A stretch of DNA of 64,000 bases from Geobacter sp. Lineage in GTDB: Bacteria; Desulfobacterota; Desulfuromonadia; Geobacterales; DSM-12255. The notes below the pieces were generated by a model. That model ran no database searches and was not told where the DNA came from. It worked only from the letters and a program-made list of their open reading frames with translations. The translations under genes were made by a program, and so were the position numbers. Positions 1-9,844 of this stretch are shown one piece after another. Position 1 is the first letter of the stretch. The number at the start of each line of letters is the position of its first letter. The stretch is taken from assembly GCA_009684525.1 (NCBI GenBank), contig WKKR01000004.1:248001-312000 (forward strand), written 5' to 3'.

Positions 1-603
1 TTTCTCGATATAGACTTCAGGATTGCCGAATCCGGACTGAGCCTCTGCGCGGGCAGTGGCAAAGGCGTTGGGAAGGGTTGCCGGGGAATGGACAATCTTC
101 ATCCCTCTGCCGCCGCCACCTGCCGTCGCCTTGATAATTACCGGGAAACCGATCTCCTTGGCAATCCTGACCGCCTCATTGACATCGTGAACCCCTTCCT
201 TGGTCCCGGGAAGGATGGGAACCCCTTCCTTGATCACAGCCTGGCGGGCACTGATCTTGTCCCCCATTATGCGCATGCTTTCTGCTGTCGGCCCGATGAA
301 GGTGATGCCGCAATTCTCGCAGATCTCCGCAAAAGCGGCATTTTCAGAAAGGAAGCCGTAGCCGGGATGGATCGCCTCGGCATCGGTCAGTTCTGCCGCA
401 CTGATGATGGCATTGATGTTGAGATAGCTTTGCAGACTCGGAGGGGGGCCGATGCAGACACTCTCATCGGCAAGCCTGACATGGAGAGATTCGCGGTCCG
501 CAGTTGAATAGACGGCAACTGTCTTAATGCCGAGTTCACGGCAGGCACGGATGACTCGCAAGGCGATCTCGCCACGGTTGGCAATGAGTACTTTATGGAA
601 CAT
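1..603 (-). CDS. accC: Acetyl-CoA carboxylase biotin carboxylase subunit (partial, C-terminus outside window)
   Basis: Carboxylates the biotin of the carrier protein AccB using ATP and bicarbonate, the first half-reaction of acetyl-CoA carboxylase in fatty-acid synthesis (cytosol). Residues 1-201 are visible, out of about 445 usual for the family. They contain the biotin carboxylase N-terminal fold (start [16 protein letters not shown], then [10 protein letters not shown] near 79-88) and the Gly-rich ATP-grasp loop AGGGGRG at about 161-167. The ATG at 603 is preceded by an AGGAGA ribosome site. It lies about 100 bp downstream of accB on the same strand, the classical accB-accC pairing. The 3' end runs off the window start. 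Confidence 0.97.
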   Translation of the reverse strand, partial: MFHKVLIANRGEIALRVIRACRELGIKTVAVYSTADRESLHVRLADESVCIGPPPSLQSYLNINAIISAAELTDAEAIHPGYGFLSENAAFAEICENCGITFIGPTAESMRIMGDKISARQAVIKEGVPILPGTKEGVHDVNEAVRIAKEIGFPVIIKATAGGGGRGMKIVHSPATLPNAFATARAEAQSGFGNPEVYIEK

Positions 604-621
604 ATGTCTTCTCCTGGAAAC

Positions 622-696
622 AGAGCGCAAAAAACGCAGGGAACCGATGGAAGAAGCATAATCTGTCTTCTCTATCCATCCGTTCTCCTGCGCTCT
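622..696 (-). repeat. Imperfect inverted repeat in the accB-accC spacer
   Basis: AGAGCGCA (622-629) and TGCGCTCT (689-696) are perfect 8-base inverted arms. A second, imperfect pairing lies inside them (GGGAACCGATGGA against TCCATCCGTTCTCC). Transcribed RNA could fold into a long interrupted hairpin between accB and accC. No T-run follows it, so an RNA-processing or expression-balancing role is more likely than termination. The function is not established. Confidence 0.4.
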
Positions 697-705
697 ATGG
701 CTGTA

Positions 706-1167
706 TTAGGCCCGCTCAACAAGAAAGAGGTTGTCACCGAACTCGACAGGTTGAGCGTTTTCCTTGCAAATCTTGACGATCTTGCAGCGATATTCCGCCT
801 CTATCTCGTTCATCAATTTCATGGCTTCGACGATGCAGAGGATCTGCCCCTTCTCCACGACCTGGCCGACTTCCACATAGGGGGGGGCATCGGGAGCAGG
901 TGCCCGGTAGAAGGTCCCGACGATGGGGGAAGTGATTGGATCCCCCTTTTCAACAGGCGCGGCAGCGGCGATTGGCGCTACTTGCGGTACAGCGGCCACA
1001 GGAGCGGCCTGAGGAGCTGCCATGACTTGGGGAGCCTGCACATGCACGACTTCCGTGTCGCTCCCACGTTTGATCCTGATCCGCTCCTCGGGGTTTTCCA
1101 TCTCGAACTCGGTGATATCCGTCTCGGTTACCATCTTTATCAACGTCTTAATATCTTTGATATCCAT
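706..1167 (-). CDS. accB: Biotin carboxyl carrier protein of acetyl-CoA carboxylase
   Basis: Carries the carboxylated biotin between AccC and the carboxyltransferase. The protein is 153 residues, close to the E. coli length. It has an N-terminal helical segment, an Ala/Pro-rich flexible linker (about 44-72), and a C-terminal biotinyl/lipoyl domain with the biotinylation motif EAMKLM, where Lys117 is the expected biotin site. I chose the ATG at 1167 because AAGGAGAG lies just upstream. An in-frame start at 1215 would add 16 residues with no ribosome site. It lies between an M24 peptidase gene and accC on the same strand. Confidence 0.96.
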   Translation of the reverse strand: MDIKDIKTLIKMVTETDITEFEMENPEERIRIKRGSDTEVVHVQAPQVMAAPQAAPVAAVPQVAPIAAAAPVEKGDPITSPIVGTFYRAPAPDAPPYVEVGQVVEKGQILCIVEAMKLMNEIEAEYRCKIVKICKENAQPVEFGDNLFLVERA

Positions 1168-1228
1168 CTTTCTCTCCTTTTCAGACGTCAGGGATGATCC
1201 CCCTGGCATATACACGAAAATCCGCGGG

Positions 1229-2302
1229 TTACAACACCCGCAGTTCCTTGGAAACCTTGGTAAGTAATCGGCAACCCGATGATTCCACCACCACGGTGTC
1301 TTCCAGCCTCACGCCACCCAATCCGGGGATGTATATCCCCGGCTCGATGGTAAAGACCATACCTTCTTCCGCAACAGCATCACTTCTGAACGACACAACC
1401 GGCTTTTCATGGACCTCCAGGCCAACCCCATGCCCGAGTCCATGCCCGAAGTAACTTCCGTAACCCTGCTCGTCAATGAACGAACGTGCTATCGTATCCA
1501 GATCCTTAAGGGCGACTCCCGGCTTCACCGCTGCAATGGCCCGGTCGTGAGCCTCCTTGACGACTCCGTAGATGGTACGCAACCGCTTGTCAGGCTCCCC
1601 CACTGCTACGGTAACCGTCTCGTCGGAATTGTAGCCGTTGAGACGTGCGCCGAAGTCGAAGGTGACCAGTTCACCAGCCCGGATTGCCCGGTCGCTTGCC
1701 CTGCCATGGGGAAGTGCACCCCGCTCGCCGGATGCCACGATGAAATCGAAGGCCTTGTCATCGGCCCCCCCTCGCTTCATGGCAATCTCCAGTTCAAGCG
1801 ACAGGTCCCGCTCTATGGCACCCGGTCGTATGAGTCCAAGAATACCGCACAGCGCCTGTGAGGCGATACCGGCACAGGTATCCAGAAGGGCAATCTCAGC
1901 GGCATCCTTGATCGTGCGAAAGCTGTCAACATCGTCCTTGAGCGGAAACAGTTCCAGGCCGGGAAGTTTCCCGGCAAGCTCATCGCGAAGCGCAACACTC
2001 ACCTGTGTCGACTCAAAACCGACGGTTCGACAGCCTGCCGCACTCACCAATTCGGCGATAGAGTCCAGCTTGTTGCGGTATTCAACCACGTCATAGCCAT
2101 TGACTTCACTCTGAGCCTGGGTTGTATACCGGGAATCAGTCAGGAACCAACCGCCACGTGGCGTAACCAGAAGCACTCCGTCACTGCCTGTGAATCCCGC
2201 AAGATAACGGATGTTGGGGAGACTTGTCACCAGCAGCACATCAAGGGCATGACGCTGCAGACATTCCCTGGCGAAAAAGTTTCTGTCTTGTAGCACAATC
2301 AT
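1229..2302 (-). CDS. M24 family Xaa-Pro aminopeptidase-like metallopeptidase
   Basis: 357 residues, the usual length for bacterial PepQ/YpdF-type proline peptidases, which remove N-terminal residues or split dipeptides before or after proline using two metal ions. There is an N-terminal creatinase-like domain (1-about 130) and a C-terminal pita-bread domain. The five metal ligands are visible: Asp216 (TFDFGA), Asp227 (NSDETV), His291 ([13 protein letters not shown]), Glu320 (FTIEPG) and Glu334 (VRLED). It starts 7 bp after the aroQ stop, so the two are probably co-transcribed. Aminopeptidase P versus prolidase cannot be decided from sequence alone. Confidence 0.93.
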   Translation of the reverse strand: MIVLQDRNFFARECLQRHALDVLLVTSLPNIRYLAGFTGSDGVLLVTPRGGWFLTDSRYTTQAQSEVNGYDVVEYRNKLDSIAELVSAAGCRTVGFESTQVSVALRDELAGKLPGLELFPLKDDVDSFRTIKDAAEIALLDTCAGIASQALCGILGLIRPGAIERDLSLELEIAMKRGGADDKAFDFIVASGERGALPHGRASDRAIRAGELVTFDFGARLNGYNSDETVTVAVGEPDKRLRTIYGVVKEAHDRAIAAVKPGVALKDLDTIARSFIDEQGYGSYFGHGLGHGVGLEVHEKPVVSFRSDAVAEEGMVFTIEPGIYIPGLGGVRLEDTVVVESSGCRLLTKVSKELRVL

Positions 2303-2309
2303 CAGTCGA

Positions 2310-2750
2310 TTACAATCCCTTTTTAATATGGCTAAAAATGGCGCGAAGCCCCAACAGATAACTGTTTACACCAAACCCGGAGATTTGGCCGACAGCAATC
2401 GGAGCCACGTAGCTGTGTCGGCGGAATTCTTCCCGTGCATGGATGTTGGAGAGATGCACCTCAACAACCGGAAGCTGCACGGCAGAAATCGCATCACGAA
2501 TGGCAATGCTGGTATGCGTATAGGCAGCAGGGTTTATGAGGATTCCGTCAAAAACGCCCCTCGCATCTTGAATGGCATCGACCAGGGAACCCTCGGCATT
2601 TGACTGAAAAGTCGTCAGTTCCATGCCCAATTCACCGGCAAGAACCTGTAATTCTGCGTTCACATCCGCCAGGGTCTCGCGGCCGTACAGTTCGGGTTCC
2701 CGGGTCCCCAGCAGGTTGAGATTAGGGCCGTGGAGAACAAGTATCTTCAT
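2310..2750 (-). CDS. aroQ: 3-dehydroquinate dehydratase, type II
   Basis: Catalyses dehydration of 3-dehydroquinate to 3-dehydroshikimate (shikimate pathway, cytosol; dodecamer in the family). 146 residues from the chosen ATG, the standard length. Motifs: the N-terminal [20 protein letters not shown] segment with the catalytic Tyr, SNAEGSLVD near 50, [10 protein letters not shown] near 75, and [18 protein letters not shown] near 97-114. The ATG at 2750 has GAGG seven bases upstream. A GTG at 2762, overlapping the upstream stop, is an alternative start adding four residues. It is in one operon with aroB, aroK and aroC, but separated from them by the TPR and roadblock genes. Confidence 0.95.
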   Translation of the reverse strand: MKILVLHGPNLNLLGTREPELYGRETLADVNAELQVLAGELGMELTTFQSNAEGSLVDAIQDARGVFDGILINPAAYTHTSIAIRDAISAVQLPVVEVHLSNIHAREEFRRHSYVAPIAVGQISGFGVNSYLLGLRAIFSHIKKGL

Positions 2751-2758
2751 CTGATGCC

Positions 2759-3124
2759 TCACTGATGCAACTCGTCGCGCAATAGAGGTGCATGGAGCCT
2801 GAGCAGGTAGCGCCCCTTGCCAAAGTTACCGTCTGCCTGCAGCAGCAGGACAATAAAAAATTCCTCACTGATGGCACGAATGGCAATACGGACCTCCCCG
2901 GTGCTGATGGATACTTCCTCCATGGCGCCAGTTTGCAGGACGTCAACGGTGCGTTTGATTTCCTTGAGAAGCGTGGCATACTCAACGGCCAGAAGCTGAA
3001 CATCTAGTGCTTCATTGGCGCGGATATACTCGTCAATGGCTATCCCGTCGTAGCCCATGATCACGGCTCCGATAGCGCCATCTATCTGCGCCACTATGCT
3101 CTCTAAGCTCTCCCTGAACGACAT
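2759..3124 (-). CDS. Roadblock/LC7 (MglB-like) protein
   Basis: 121 residues with the roadblock/LC7 fold: [33 protein letters not shown] is the typical start, in which a hydrophobic strand is followed by a GxDGxxID-like turn. Family members such as MglB bind or regulate small GTPases controlling polarity and motility. I saw no Ras-like GTPase gene in the window. The ATG at 3124 is preceded by AGGAGGG. The start lies inside the end of the TPR gene (22-bp overlap), so the two are translationally coupled and probably act together. The precise role is unknown. Confidence 0.8.
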   Translation of the reverse strand: MSFRESLESIVAQIDGAIGAVIMGYDGIAIDEYIRANEALDVQLLAVEYATLLKEIKRTVDVLQTGAMEEVSISTGEVRIAIRAISEEFFIVLLLQADGNFGKGRYLLRLHAPLLRDELHQ

Positions 3125-4164
3125 TGCCGAACCCTCCTGATTGTTTCGAGCCATTCCTCCAGCCCTGCAATGGCTGCATCTTCTTCCGGAGCAGCACCTG
3201 TCTCTCCCGAAGCAGCACCGGGCAGATCCCAAGCAACGATAACATCTGAAGCAGCTTGTACAGTCACGCTTTCACAGGAATCGTGCATGCTGCCAATTGC
3301 ATGTATCGAAGAAGCATCAGCTTCTGGCTCCAGAGTTCCCTGCAGGAAAGAGAGCCGAGCCGCATAGCCGCCATTCATTGGCTCTTCAGCAGTTAATTCA
3401 GAATAGATGTTTATTGCCTCTTGCAGATGCCCTTGAGAAACGTAGAGTTCGGCCATGGTCGCCGTTTTGAACGGTACCTCGCGAACCGTCTCTTCGTTCT
3501 GGTCAGAGGAAGATCCTTCCTGGAAATCGGCATGTTCCGCAGCAGGCTCATCGACAGTCGAAGCGTAAACTTCCGTCAACTCATCATCGGGAACTTCTTC
3601 ATACAACTCCTCGATCAATTCCAGTTCGGCGTCATCCTCAGCTTCAACAGCCGATACAACCTCGATACGGTAGTCTGCATTACCCGATTGCCATCCGTCG
3701 GAAATCTTTTCTGGAGTTTCACGATCATATCCCGCTTCTGAAGCAGACGAGCTCTGCAGTGATTCAAGGGTAATTCTGCTCTCAGAGTCCGCGGGGTTTG
3801 CCTCGAGCAGTGACTCAAGAGCCCTCTGCGCGAGAGTTGTCTGTCCCAACTCTATATAGACCTGGCTCAACAGCTTTTGTGCCAGAAGGTTATCCGGCGT
3901 AAACTTGACTACATATTCAAGTTCGGAACGAGACTCTGCGATCATCGCTTTTTCGAAATACGCCCTGCCCAGAGCAAGATGCCCACCCACATAATCGGGG
4001 TGCAACCCTGTCCCTTTTTGTGCAACGGCTATGGCATCATCAACGAGTCCGATGCGGCGGTAGAGTTCGGCAAGTGGAGCGAAACAGTATGATGCCGGGT
4101 CTTTGGCCAGTGAATCTTCATACTTCTTGATTTCGGTCCAGAAAGATGTCGTATCCTTTTCCAT
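3103..4164 (-). CDS. Tetratricopeptide-repeat protein
   Basis: 353 residues, no signal peptide, so probably cytosolic. Residues about 20-160 form three to four TPR units (for example PLAELYRRIGLVDDAIAVAQKG, HLALGRAYFEKAMIAESRSELE, QVYIELGQTTLAQRALESLLEANP). An acidic low-complexity stretch follows (about 165-240) and another TPR-like helix pair (AELYVSQGHLQEAINIYSELTAEEP). It probably scaffolds protein-protein contacts, possibly with the overlapping roadblock protein. It lies between aroB (1-bp gap) and the roadblock gene inside the shikimate operon. The proteins are not enzymes of that pathway by any visible motif. Confidence 0.82.
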   Translation of the reverse strand: MEKDTTSFWTEIKKYEDSLAKDPASYCFAPLAELYRRIGLVDDAIAVAQKGTGLHPDYVGGHLALGRAYFEKAMIAESRSELEYVVKFTPDNLLAQKLLSQVYIELGQTTLAQRALESLLEANPADSESRITLESLQSSSASEAGYDRETPEKISDGWQSGNADYRIEVVSAVEAEDDAELELIEELYEEVPDDELTEVYASTVDEPAAEHADFQEGSSSDQNEETVREVPFKTATMAELYVSQGHLQEAINIYSELTAEEPMNGGYAARLSFLQGTLEPEADASSIHAIGSMHDSCESVTVQAASDVIVAWDLPGAASGETGAAPEEDAAIAGLEEWLETIRRVRQCRSGRA

Positions 4165-4165
4165 C

Positions 4166-5272
4166 TCATTCTCCTATGCCACACGAGGTCAGGAGTGGGT
4201 GAAGGTCAACTACTTTTGTGAAACTGAAATCACCTATACCACGATTACAGACGAATGTAATGCCACCATCTCGAACCTTTTTATCCCGAAACAGGGCAGA
4301 CATATATTCTGCAGCAGTAAAGACCGGCAGTACTGATGGTAAATCGAGACGCTGGATCAGATTTCTGATCCTGACTGTGTCGTCCTGCGATGCAAATCCA
4401 CACAGCTCCGAAAAAGACGCGGCAGCGACCATTCCAATCGCCACTGCTTCACCATGAGTATATTGCTGGTAGCCGGTCAACGTTTCCACTGCATGCCCAA
4501 GCGTATGGCCATAGTTAAGAACTGCACGGATATCTGACTCACGCTCGTCTCGAGCAACCACATCTGCCTTGATGCTGCAACAACGGCTTATCAGCTTCGT
4601 CAACACTGACTGATCACGTCGAAGGATCGGCTCCACATGCTCTTCCAGAAACAGAAAGAGCTCCCTGTCCAAAACTACCCCGTATTTGACAATTTCTGCC
4701 AACCCTCCCAGAAATTCCCGTTCTGCAAGGGTTGAAAGGGTAGCAACATCTATCATCACCAGAGCCGGCTGATAAAATGCGCCGACAAGATTTTTCCCAT
4801 GGGCCAAATTGATGCCGGTCTTGCCTCCAACACTACTATCTACCTGGGCCAGCAAGGTAGTAGGTACTTGAATGAAAGGGATTCCCCTCAGGAATGATGC
4901 AGCTGCAAAACCTGCCATATCGCCAATCACGCCACCACCGAGAGCCACAATACACCCTCCACGGTCCATGCCAGAAGAAACAAGCCCATCGTATATACTG
5001 GCTAGTGTGTCGATATTCTTATATTTTTCCCCATCAGGCACCTCTATGCTGTAAACATCAAAACCAGCAGTCCGCAGAGATGATGAAACCTCACTCAGAT
5101 AAAACCCACCGACGGTGGGGTTGGTTATAATGGCCATCTTCTTGCCCAACCCCAGGAGGGTGCAGGCCGTTCCCAAATCCTTAAGGTTTCCGATTCCAAT
5201 TTCTATCTTGTAACTTCTATCCTGCAAAGCAACAATCAAGGTATTAGTTTCAACACATTCTGGATTTACCAT
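4166..5272 (-). CDS. aroB: 3-dehydroquinate synthase
   Basis: Converts DAHP to 3-dehydroquinate, the second shikimate step, with NAD and a divalent metal (cytosol). 368 residues, the normal length. The NAD-binding GGGVIGDMAGFAAASFLRG motif is near residue 113, and PTTLLAQVDSSVGGKTGINLAHGKN follows near 136-160. The metal-ligand region includes GHTLGHAVE near 255-262 and the later HGEAVAIGM. The start is the ATG at 5272, with AGGGG about 12 bases upstream. Five bases separate it from aroK upstream. Confidence 0.96.
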   Translation of the reverse strand: MVNPECVETNTLIVALQDRSYKIEIGIGNLKDLGTACTLLGLGKKMAIITNPTVGGFYLSEVSSSLRTAGFDVYSIEVPDGEKYKNIDTLASIYDGLVSSGMDRGGCIVALGGGVIGDMAGFAAASFLRGIPFIQVPTTLLAQVDSSVGGKTGINLAHGKNLVGAFYQPALVMIDVATLSTLAEREFLGGLAEIVKYGVVLDRELFLFLEEHVEPILRRDQSVLTKLISRCCSIKADVVARDERESDIRAVLNYGHTLGHAVETLTGYQQYTHGEAVAIGMVAAASFSELCGFASQDDTVRIRNLIQRLDLPSVLPVFTAAEYMSALFRDKKVRDGGITFVCNRGIGDFSFTKVVDLHPLLTSCGIGE

Positions 5273-5277
5273 AGCAA

Positions 5278-5790
5278 CTATTCACCCCTGTTTTTTAGCC
5301 ACAGTAAAATTATCGACACAATTTCCATAGGAGCCTTACCGGTAGTTTCTAGCTTGAAATCACATTCATCGTAAAGATGTTGCCGTTGCATAAAGAGCGC
5401 CCTCAGGCGCTGATGACGACTATCTCCCCGTAGCAGAGGACGGCTTGTGTCCCCGGTGAGCCGTGCGTCAATGGTCTCAAGAGAAGCCGCAAGATTAATG
5501 ACATATCCCGTATCGCGCATAAAGCAACGGTTCGTCTCTCGAAGTATGATCCCCCCACCTGTCGCTACAACCAACGCCGCAGTTTGATCAAGCGCATGCA
5601 GCATGGCAGACTCCATATCACGAAATCGCTCTTCACCAAGAGTGGCAAAGATATCAGAGATGCTTTTCCCGGCATCTTCAACGATGAGCGCATCCAGATC
5701 GACAAACCGGCAACCCAAATTTTCTGCAAGCAACTCGCCCACGGTGGTTTTGCCGGTTCCCATGAATCCTGTCAAATATATTCTGATCAT
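5278..5790 (-). CDS. aroK: Shikimate kinase
   Basis: Phosphorylates shikimate at the 3-hydroxyl with ATP. 170 residues, the typical length. Walker A GFMGTGKT at 8-15, the DLD segment near 31-33 (shikimate binding), GEERFRDME near 53, the GGG loop near 78 (VATGGGIILR), and the lid RPLLRGD near 117. Its ATG overlaps the aroC stop by one base (TGATG), so it is translationally coupled to aroC. Confidence 0.96.
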   Translation of the reverse strand: MIRIYLTGFMGTGKTTVGELLAENLGCRFVDLDALIVEDAGKSISDIFATLGEERFRDMESAMLHALDQTAALVVATGGGIILRETNRCFMRDTGYVINLAASLETIDARLTGDTSRPLLRGDSRHQRLRALFMQRQHLYDECDFKLETTGKAPMEIVSIILLWLKNRGE

Positions 5791-6971
5791 CAGAACGAAC
5801 GGAGATACGCAATGTAACTGTTGAAGTTCCGTTGAATCTCTTCAAGCGAGTCCCCACCGAATTTTTCCAGAAATGCGTTGGCAATCTCTCCAGCAACCAC
5901 TGCTTCAGCAACCACGGCAGCCGCAGGAACGGCACAGGTATCAGATCGCTCCACTGTAGCCTCAAACGGCTTTTTTGTGAGGATATCCACCGATCTCAGC
6001 GGCTTGTAGAGCGTGGGAATCGGTTTCATGGCAGCACGTGCAATAATCTCCTCTCCATTGCTGATCCCACCCTCGATGCCACCGGCATTGTTAGTATGCC
6101 GGTAGAAACCGCTTGATGCACCATCAGCAATGCGAGCGGATTCATAAAAAATCTCATCGTGAACCAAAGAGCCAGGCTTACGGGCTGTATCAAAACCGGA
6201 TCCTATCTCGACCCCTTTGATAGCTTGAATGCTCATCAGTGCCATCGCAAGACGTGCATCAAGCTTACGATCCCACTGCACATGACTGCCAAGCCCTGGC
6301 GGGACACCGGACACTACGACCTCAATGATTCCACCGACCGTATCTCCAGTCTCCTTGGCCTGATCGATGACATCTTTCATCTTCTGCTCTGCTTCGGCGT
6401 CATAGGTAAACAATTCTGAACGGGATGCATTCCCCAGCATGGCTGTCAGTGACAGACCATGCCGCTCTGCGCAGACACCTCCCAACTCGGTGACAAACCC
6501 ACAGACCCGTATATCAAAAAAGCCCAGTAGAGACTTTGCCACAGCCCCTACTGCAACCCGCATCGCTGTCTCGCGCGCACTCGAACGCTCAAGGATGTTG
6601 CGGACATCATGATGGTTATACTTCATGGCACCGGCAAGATCAGCATGACCTGGCCGGGACCTAGTCACCATTATGGACTCATCCCGATAGCACTCGTGTG
6701 GGGACATCTTCTCCTGCCAGTTATCCCAATCACGATTCTTCACACTGAGTGTAATTGGTGATCCGATTGTCTTTCCCCATCGAACGCCAGAAAGGATTTC
6801 AACCCGATCCTTTTCGATCATCATTCTACCGCCGCGGCCATACCCACACTGTCGCCGTGCCAGATCTACGTTGATATCATCTTCGCCCAAGAAAAGGCCT
6901 GCGGGAATTCCTTCTATAATTGCAGTCAGTTGAGGCCCGTGGGATTCTCCAGCGGTTAAGTAGCGTATCAT
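5790..6971 (-). CDS. aroC: Chorismate synthase
   Basis: Makes chorismate from EPSP with reduced FMN, the last shikimate step. 393 residues. Signatures: [18 protein letters not shown] at the N-terminus, [12 protein letters not shown] near 38-50, [15 protein letters not shown] near 105, and [18 protein letters not shown] near 128. EPSP synthase (aroA) is not in this window. aroC is the first shikimate gene after the pilus operon, and a hairpin (7001-7025) separates it from pilQ. Confidence 0.97.
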   Translation of the reverse strand: MIRYLTAGESHGPQLTAIIEGIPAGLFLGEDDINVDLARRQCGYGRGGRMMIEKDRVEILSGVRWGKTIGSPITLSVKNRDWDNWQEKMSPHECYRDESIMVTRSRPGHADLAGAMKYNHHDVRNILERSSARETAMRVAVGAVAKSLLGFFDIRVCGFVTELGGVCAERHGLSLTAMLGNASRSELFTYDAEAEQKMKDVIDQAKETGDTVGGIIEVVVSGVPPGLGSHVQWDRKLDARLAMALMSIQAIKGVEIGSGFDTARKPGSLVHDEIFYESARIADGASSGFYRHTNNAGGIEGGISNGEEIIARAAMKPIPTLYKPLRSVDILTKKPFEATVERSDTCAVPAAAVVAEAVVAGEIANAFLEKFGGDSLEEIQRNFNSYIAYLRSF

Positions 6972-7000
6972 TACTCAGCTCCTCGACAATCTAAATAGAC

Positions 7001-7025
7001 AAATGCCAGGGGAACCCTGGCATTT
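7001..7025 (-). terminator. Perfect 11-bp hairpin between pilQ and aroC
   Basis: AAATGCCAGGG, loop GAA, CCCTGGCATTT: a perfect 11-base stem in the 92-bp gap after the pilQ stop and before the aroC start. On the minus strand it is followed only by a mixed TGTCTATTT stretch, not a clean T-run. It could be a weak terminator for the pil operon or an RNA-processing/attenuation structure before aroC. Confidence 0.55.
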
Positions 7026-7063
7026 GCTACAAGCACAGACATTACTGATGAAAATGCAATCTG

Positions 7064-9844
7064 TCAACTTACGATACGGGGGGTGATGAATATCAGCAAC
7101 TCCGTTTTGGTTTTTTGCTTTGAGTTTGATTTAAACATCCAGCCGAGTAACGGAATATCCATCAGGAAGGGTACGCCAGAATCCGACTCTGTATCACTAT
7201 CGACGTAAATGCCCCCAATTACGGTTGTTTCACCATTTTTAACCAACAGTTCGGTAGTGGCTTCTTTTTTGTTTACTGCAGCTGTAGCCCCGGCAGGTGC
7301 AGTACCAGGAGAATCATTTTTTGCAGTGATGGTCATAACGATACTGCCGTCTGGAGTAATATGTGGCTTTACTTCCAAGGACAGGGTTGCATCGACTTTT
7401 TCCTGCTTGGTCCCCTCTGAAGATGTTGATGGCAGGTAAATCGCCTGTCCTTGTGAAATCTTGGCCTGCTTATTATTAAGAGTCACGACTTTGGGACAGG
7501 AGATAATCTTTACTTGCCCTGCAGTTGCTGCAGCAGACAGTCTCATGTCCAATTGAACACCAGCACCAATTTTACCAAAAGAAAGTCCCACTCCCGCACC
7601 GTATTTATCAGCAGCATTGAACCCAGAAGTAGGCGGAGCCAAGCTAATAACTCCTCCCCAACCTGCATCTGCTTCGGTGACATTAAGGACATTCGCTGAA
7701 GAATCGGTTGCATGCAGAGCCCATTGAACACCGAGATCTCGACTAAATGTAGTTGTTGCCTCGACGATGCGTGCCTCTATGAGCACCTGCTTTTCAGGCA
7801 TATCAATATTCTTCAACAGAAAGCGCATCTCGTCTATGGCAGAGGGGACATCCTTTACGATGACACGATTTGTTCTTTCATCTCGTGTAATAGTTCCCCT
7901 CTCGCTCTTCATTGAAGCAAACTGCTTCTCTACATCGGCAACACTTGCAAAATTAACTTCAAATACCTCGGTCGTAAGTGGCAGCAGCCTTTCACGGACC
8001 TTTTTAGCTTCCAATTCTTCCTGCTCTATCGACTTGAATTTCCCTTTCGGCTTTATCTGAATGATATTCCCCTCGCGCTTCATCTCAAGGCCTTTTGACT
8101 CAAGAATCACGTCGAGTGCCTGATCCCATGGAACATTTACGAGTTTGATACTGATAGTTCCGGTCACATCATCAGCAATAAGGAAGTTTAAATTACTTAC
8201 CTCAGCAATCAATTGGAATATTTTTCTTACATCAGCATCAGAAAATTCGAGCGAAACCTTCTTGCCAGTATAGTGCTTCTTTTCTGTGAATTGTGCTGTA
8301 TATTGTTTTTCCTTGTTCGATTGCTTGATATCCAGACCAGCTTCACTCGCAAGTTCAGATTGAACGGTATCCTCTTTGCCATTACGCAAGGAAGACGAAA
8401 GTTCCGGAAGAGGTTTTACATTTTTCACATCACCAACATCAGTATTTCGAATTTCCCAAATTACACGCTCGCCATCCTGAGTAACCGAAAACGGCGCTTC
8501 CGCTCGAAGACGGACCAGCAGACGGGCATCATTCCCTGTCTTACCTTTGATTTGATATGGCGTGATTCCTTGGACCACTGAAGCAAAAGAGCTCGTATCA
8601 ATTGCCCGCTGCAACTTTCGCGCGAGTTGGCAATTCTTGAACGTAAGAGTATACCCTTTTGCTGTTTTTATTGGTTTCCCAGGAGAACAATTTCCGTTTA
8701 TAGAAACTATAATCAGCGAAGAATCACCCTTCACCTCAAAATCGATTGCGCCTATCGTTGCAGGGCCTTTGTGTCCTGATTTGGGGGGCGCGGCGACTGT
8801 ATCTACCTCCTTGGTCGTCACAATTGGAGTTGGACCATCCTGATTCTGAGTAAACTGAACTCTAAGGCCGTTCTCATCTTTAATAATTTGATAGGGAGGT
8901 AACGACCTTTTAGCATCAAAAACAACTCTTGCTTTCTCAGGAGTCGTGCCGATCCTCGCCTTTGCAATACCCATGGAATTGATATCAATAGACTGACTTT
9001 TCAGGGCTGAACGGGCTCCCCAGATATCAATTATCAAACGATCTGGCTTTGAAATCGTGAAACTTTTATATGTATCGACACCTCCAGCAATCTTGATTTC
9101 TATCCCATCCTTTTGTAACTCAACAGCAGTGAGGACCCTTTGTACAGGTGATGGCTCAAGTGAAGTCTTCGCCGCCTCAGGCGTTGCATGTTGTTGTTCG
9201 GATGCTGCATCTGCAGGTGTCGTCACCTCTTGCTTTACAGATTCGCGTGCGTCTACAGGCTGAACTGGGGTTGGTTGTTCCTTGGGAACTCCATCGGTTG
9301 ATGAGGGGACGGCAGCAACCGGCTGTTCAGGAACAGTCGCCAGAGCACTCGATGTTTCTGGCGCCAGAGTTGGCTTCGCTTCAACGTTTACTTTTTCCGG
9401 TGTTTTCGGAGATCCAAATACAACCAGCAGTTTATTGCCATCTATAGGATTCGGGTTTACAGAAAACTCATCATCAACACTCAAAAGAATTTCAACACGT
9501 GTGAGAAAACCCCCTCCAAAACTATGCTTCGCAATAGTAATTCGTTTAATTGTTCCTGCATTGACATCCTGAGACGACAAATTACCCGGCTCTGTCTGTG
9601 CAAGATCAATAACGGCACGGGCAGGATTAGCTGTCTTGTAAAAGGTGTAAGTCAGTGCTTTGTCCGCAGAAATTTCAACCTGATTAGCATCTGGAGAAAC
9701 GATTATGGACTGCAGTGTTGCAGTAGCTGTATTCCCAGCTCCACTTTCTCCGACCGCTGCAAAGGCATAGTTGCCACAAAGCGTTATAAGCATTACTACG
9801 GTAAACGCTTTTATCAGCAGCAAACTGAACGGACGCATTTTCAT
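7064..9844 (-). CDS. pilQ: Type IV pilus secretin PilQ
   Basis: Forms the outer-membrane ring through which the type IV pilus passes. 926 residues. Signal peptide 1-about 30 (MKMRPFSLLLIKAFTVVML...AFA). Two clear AMIN domains (about 42-150 and 235-335) and a third AMIN-like region (about 365-470) should bind peptidoglycan; an Ala/Pro/Thr-rich linker runs at about 155-230. STN domain about 530-600 (VSLEFSDADVRKIFQLIAEVSNLNFLI), secretin N1/N2 about 620-690, secretin core about 700-926 ending FITPRIVS. AAGGAGAG precedes the ATG. It overlaps pilP by 4 bp and closes the pilMNOPQ operon. Confidence 0.95.
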   Translation of the reverse strand: MKMRPFSLLLIKAFTVVMLITLCGNYAFAAVGESGAGNTATATLQSIIVSPDANQVEISADKALTYTFYKTANPARAVIDLAQTEPGNLSSQDVNAGTIKRITIAKHSFGGGFLTRVEILLSVDDEFSVNPNPIDGNKLLVVFGSPKTPEKVNVEAKPTLAPETSSALATVPEQPVAAVPSSTDGVPKEQPTPVQPVDARESVKQEVTTPADAASEQQHATPEAAKTSLEPSPVQRVLTAVELQKDGIEIKIAGGVDTYKSFTISKPDRLIIDIWGARSALKSQSIDINSMGIAKARIGTTPEKARVVFDAKRSLPPYQIIKDENGLRVQFTQNQDGPTPIVTTKEVDTVAAPPKSGHKGPATIGAIDFEVKGDSSLIIVSINGNCSPGKPIKTAKGYTLTFKNCQLARKLQRAIDTSSFASVVQGITPYQIKGKTGNDARLLVRLRAEAPFSVTQDGERVIWEIRNTDVGDVKNVKPLPELSSSLRNGKEDTVQSELASEAGLDIKQSNKEKQYTAQFTEKKHYTGKKVSLEFSDADVRKIFQLIAEVSNLNFLIADDVTGTISIKLVNVPWDQALDVILESKGLEMKREGNIIQIKPKGKFKSIEQEELEAKKVRERLLPLTTEVFEVNFASVADVEKQFASMKSERGTITRDERTNRVIVKDVPSAIDEMRFLLKNIDMPEKQVLIEARIVEATTTFSRDLGVQWALHATDSSANVLNVTEADAGWGGVISLAPPTSGFNAADKYGAGVGLSFGKIGAGVQLDMRLSAAATAGQVKIISCPKVVTLNNKQAKISQGQAIYLPSTSSEGTKQEKVDATLSLEVKPHITPDGSIVMTITAKNDSPGTAPAGATAAVNKKEATTELLVKNGETTVIGGIYVDSDTESDSGVPFLMDIPLLGWMFKSNSKQKTKTELLIFITPRIVS

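Noticed and set aside
595-1197. 200-codon plus-strand frame
   Set aside because: Antisense to accB and the accB-accC spacer; no ribosome site.
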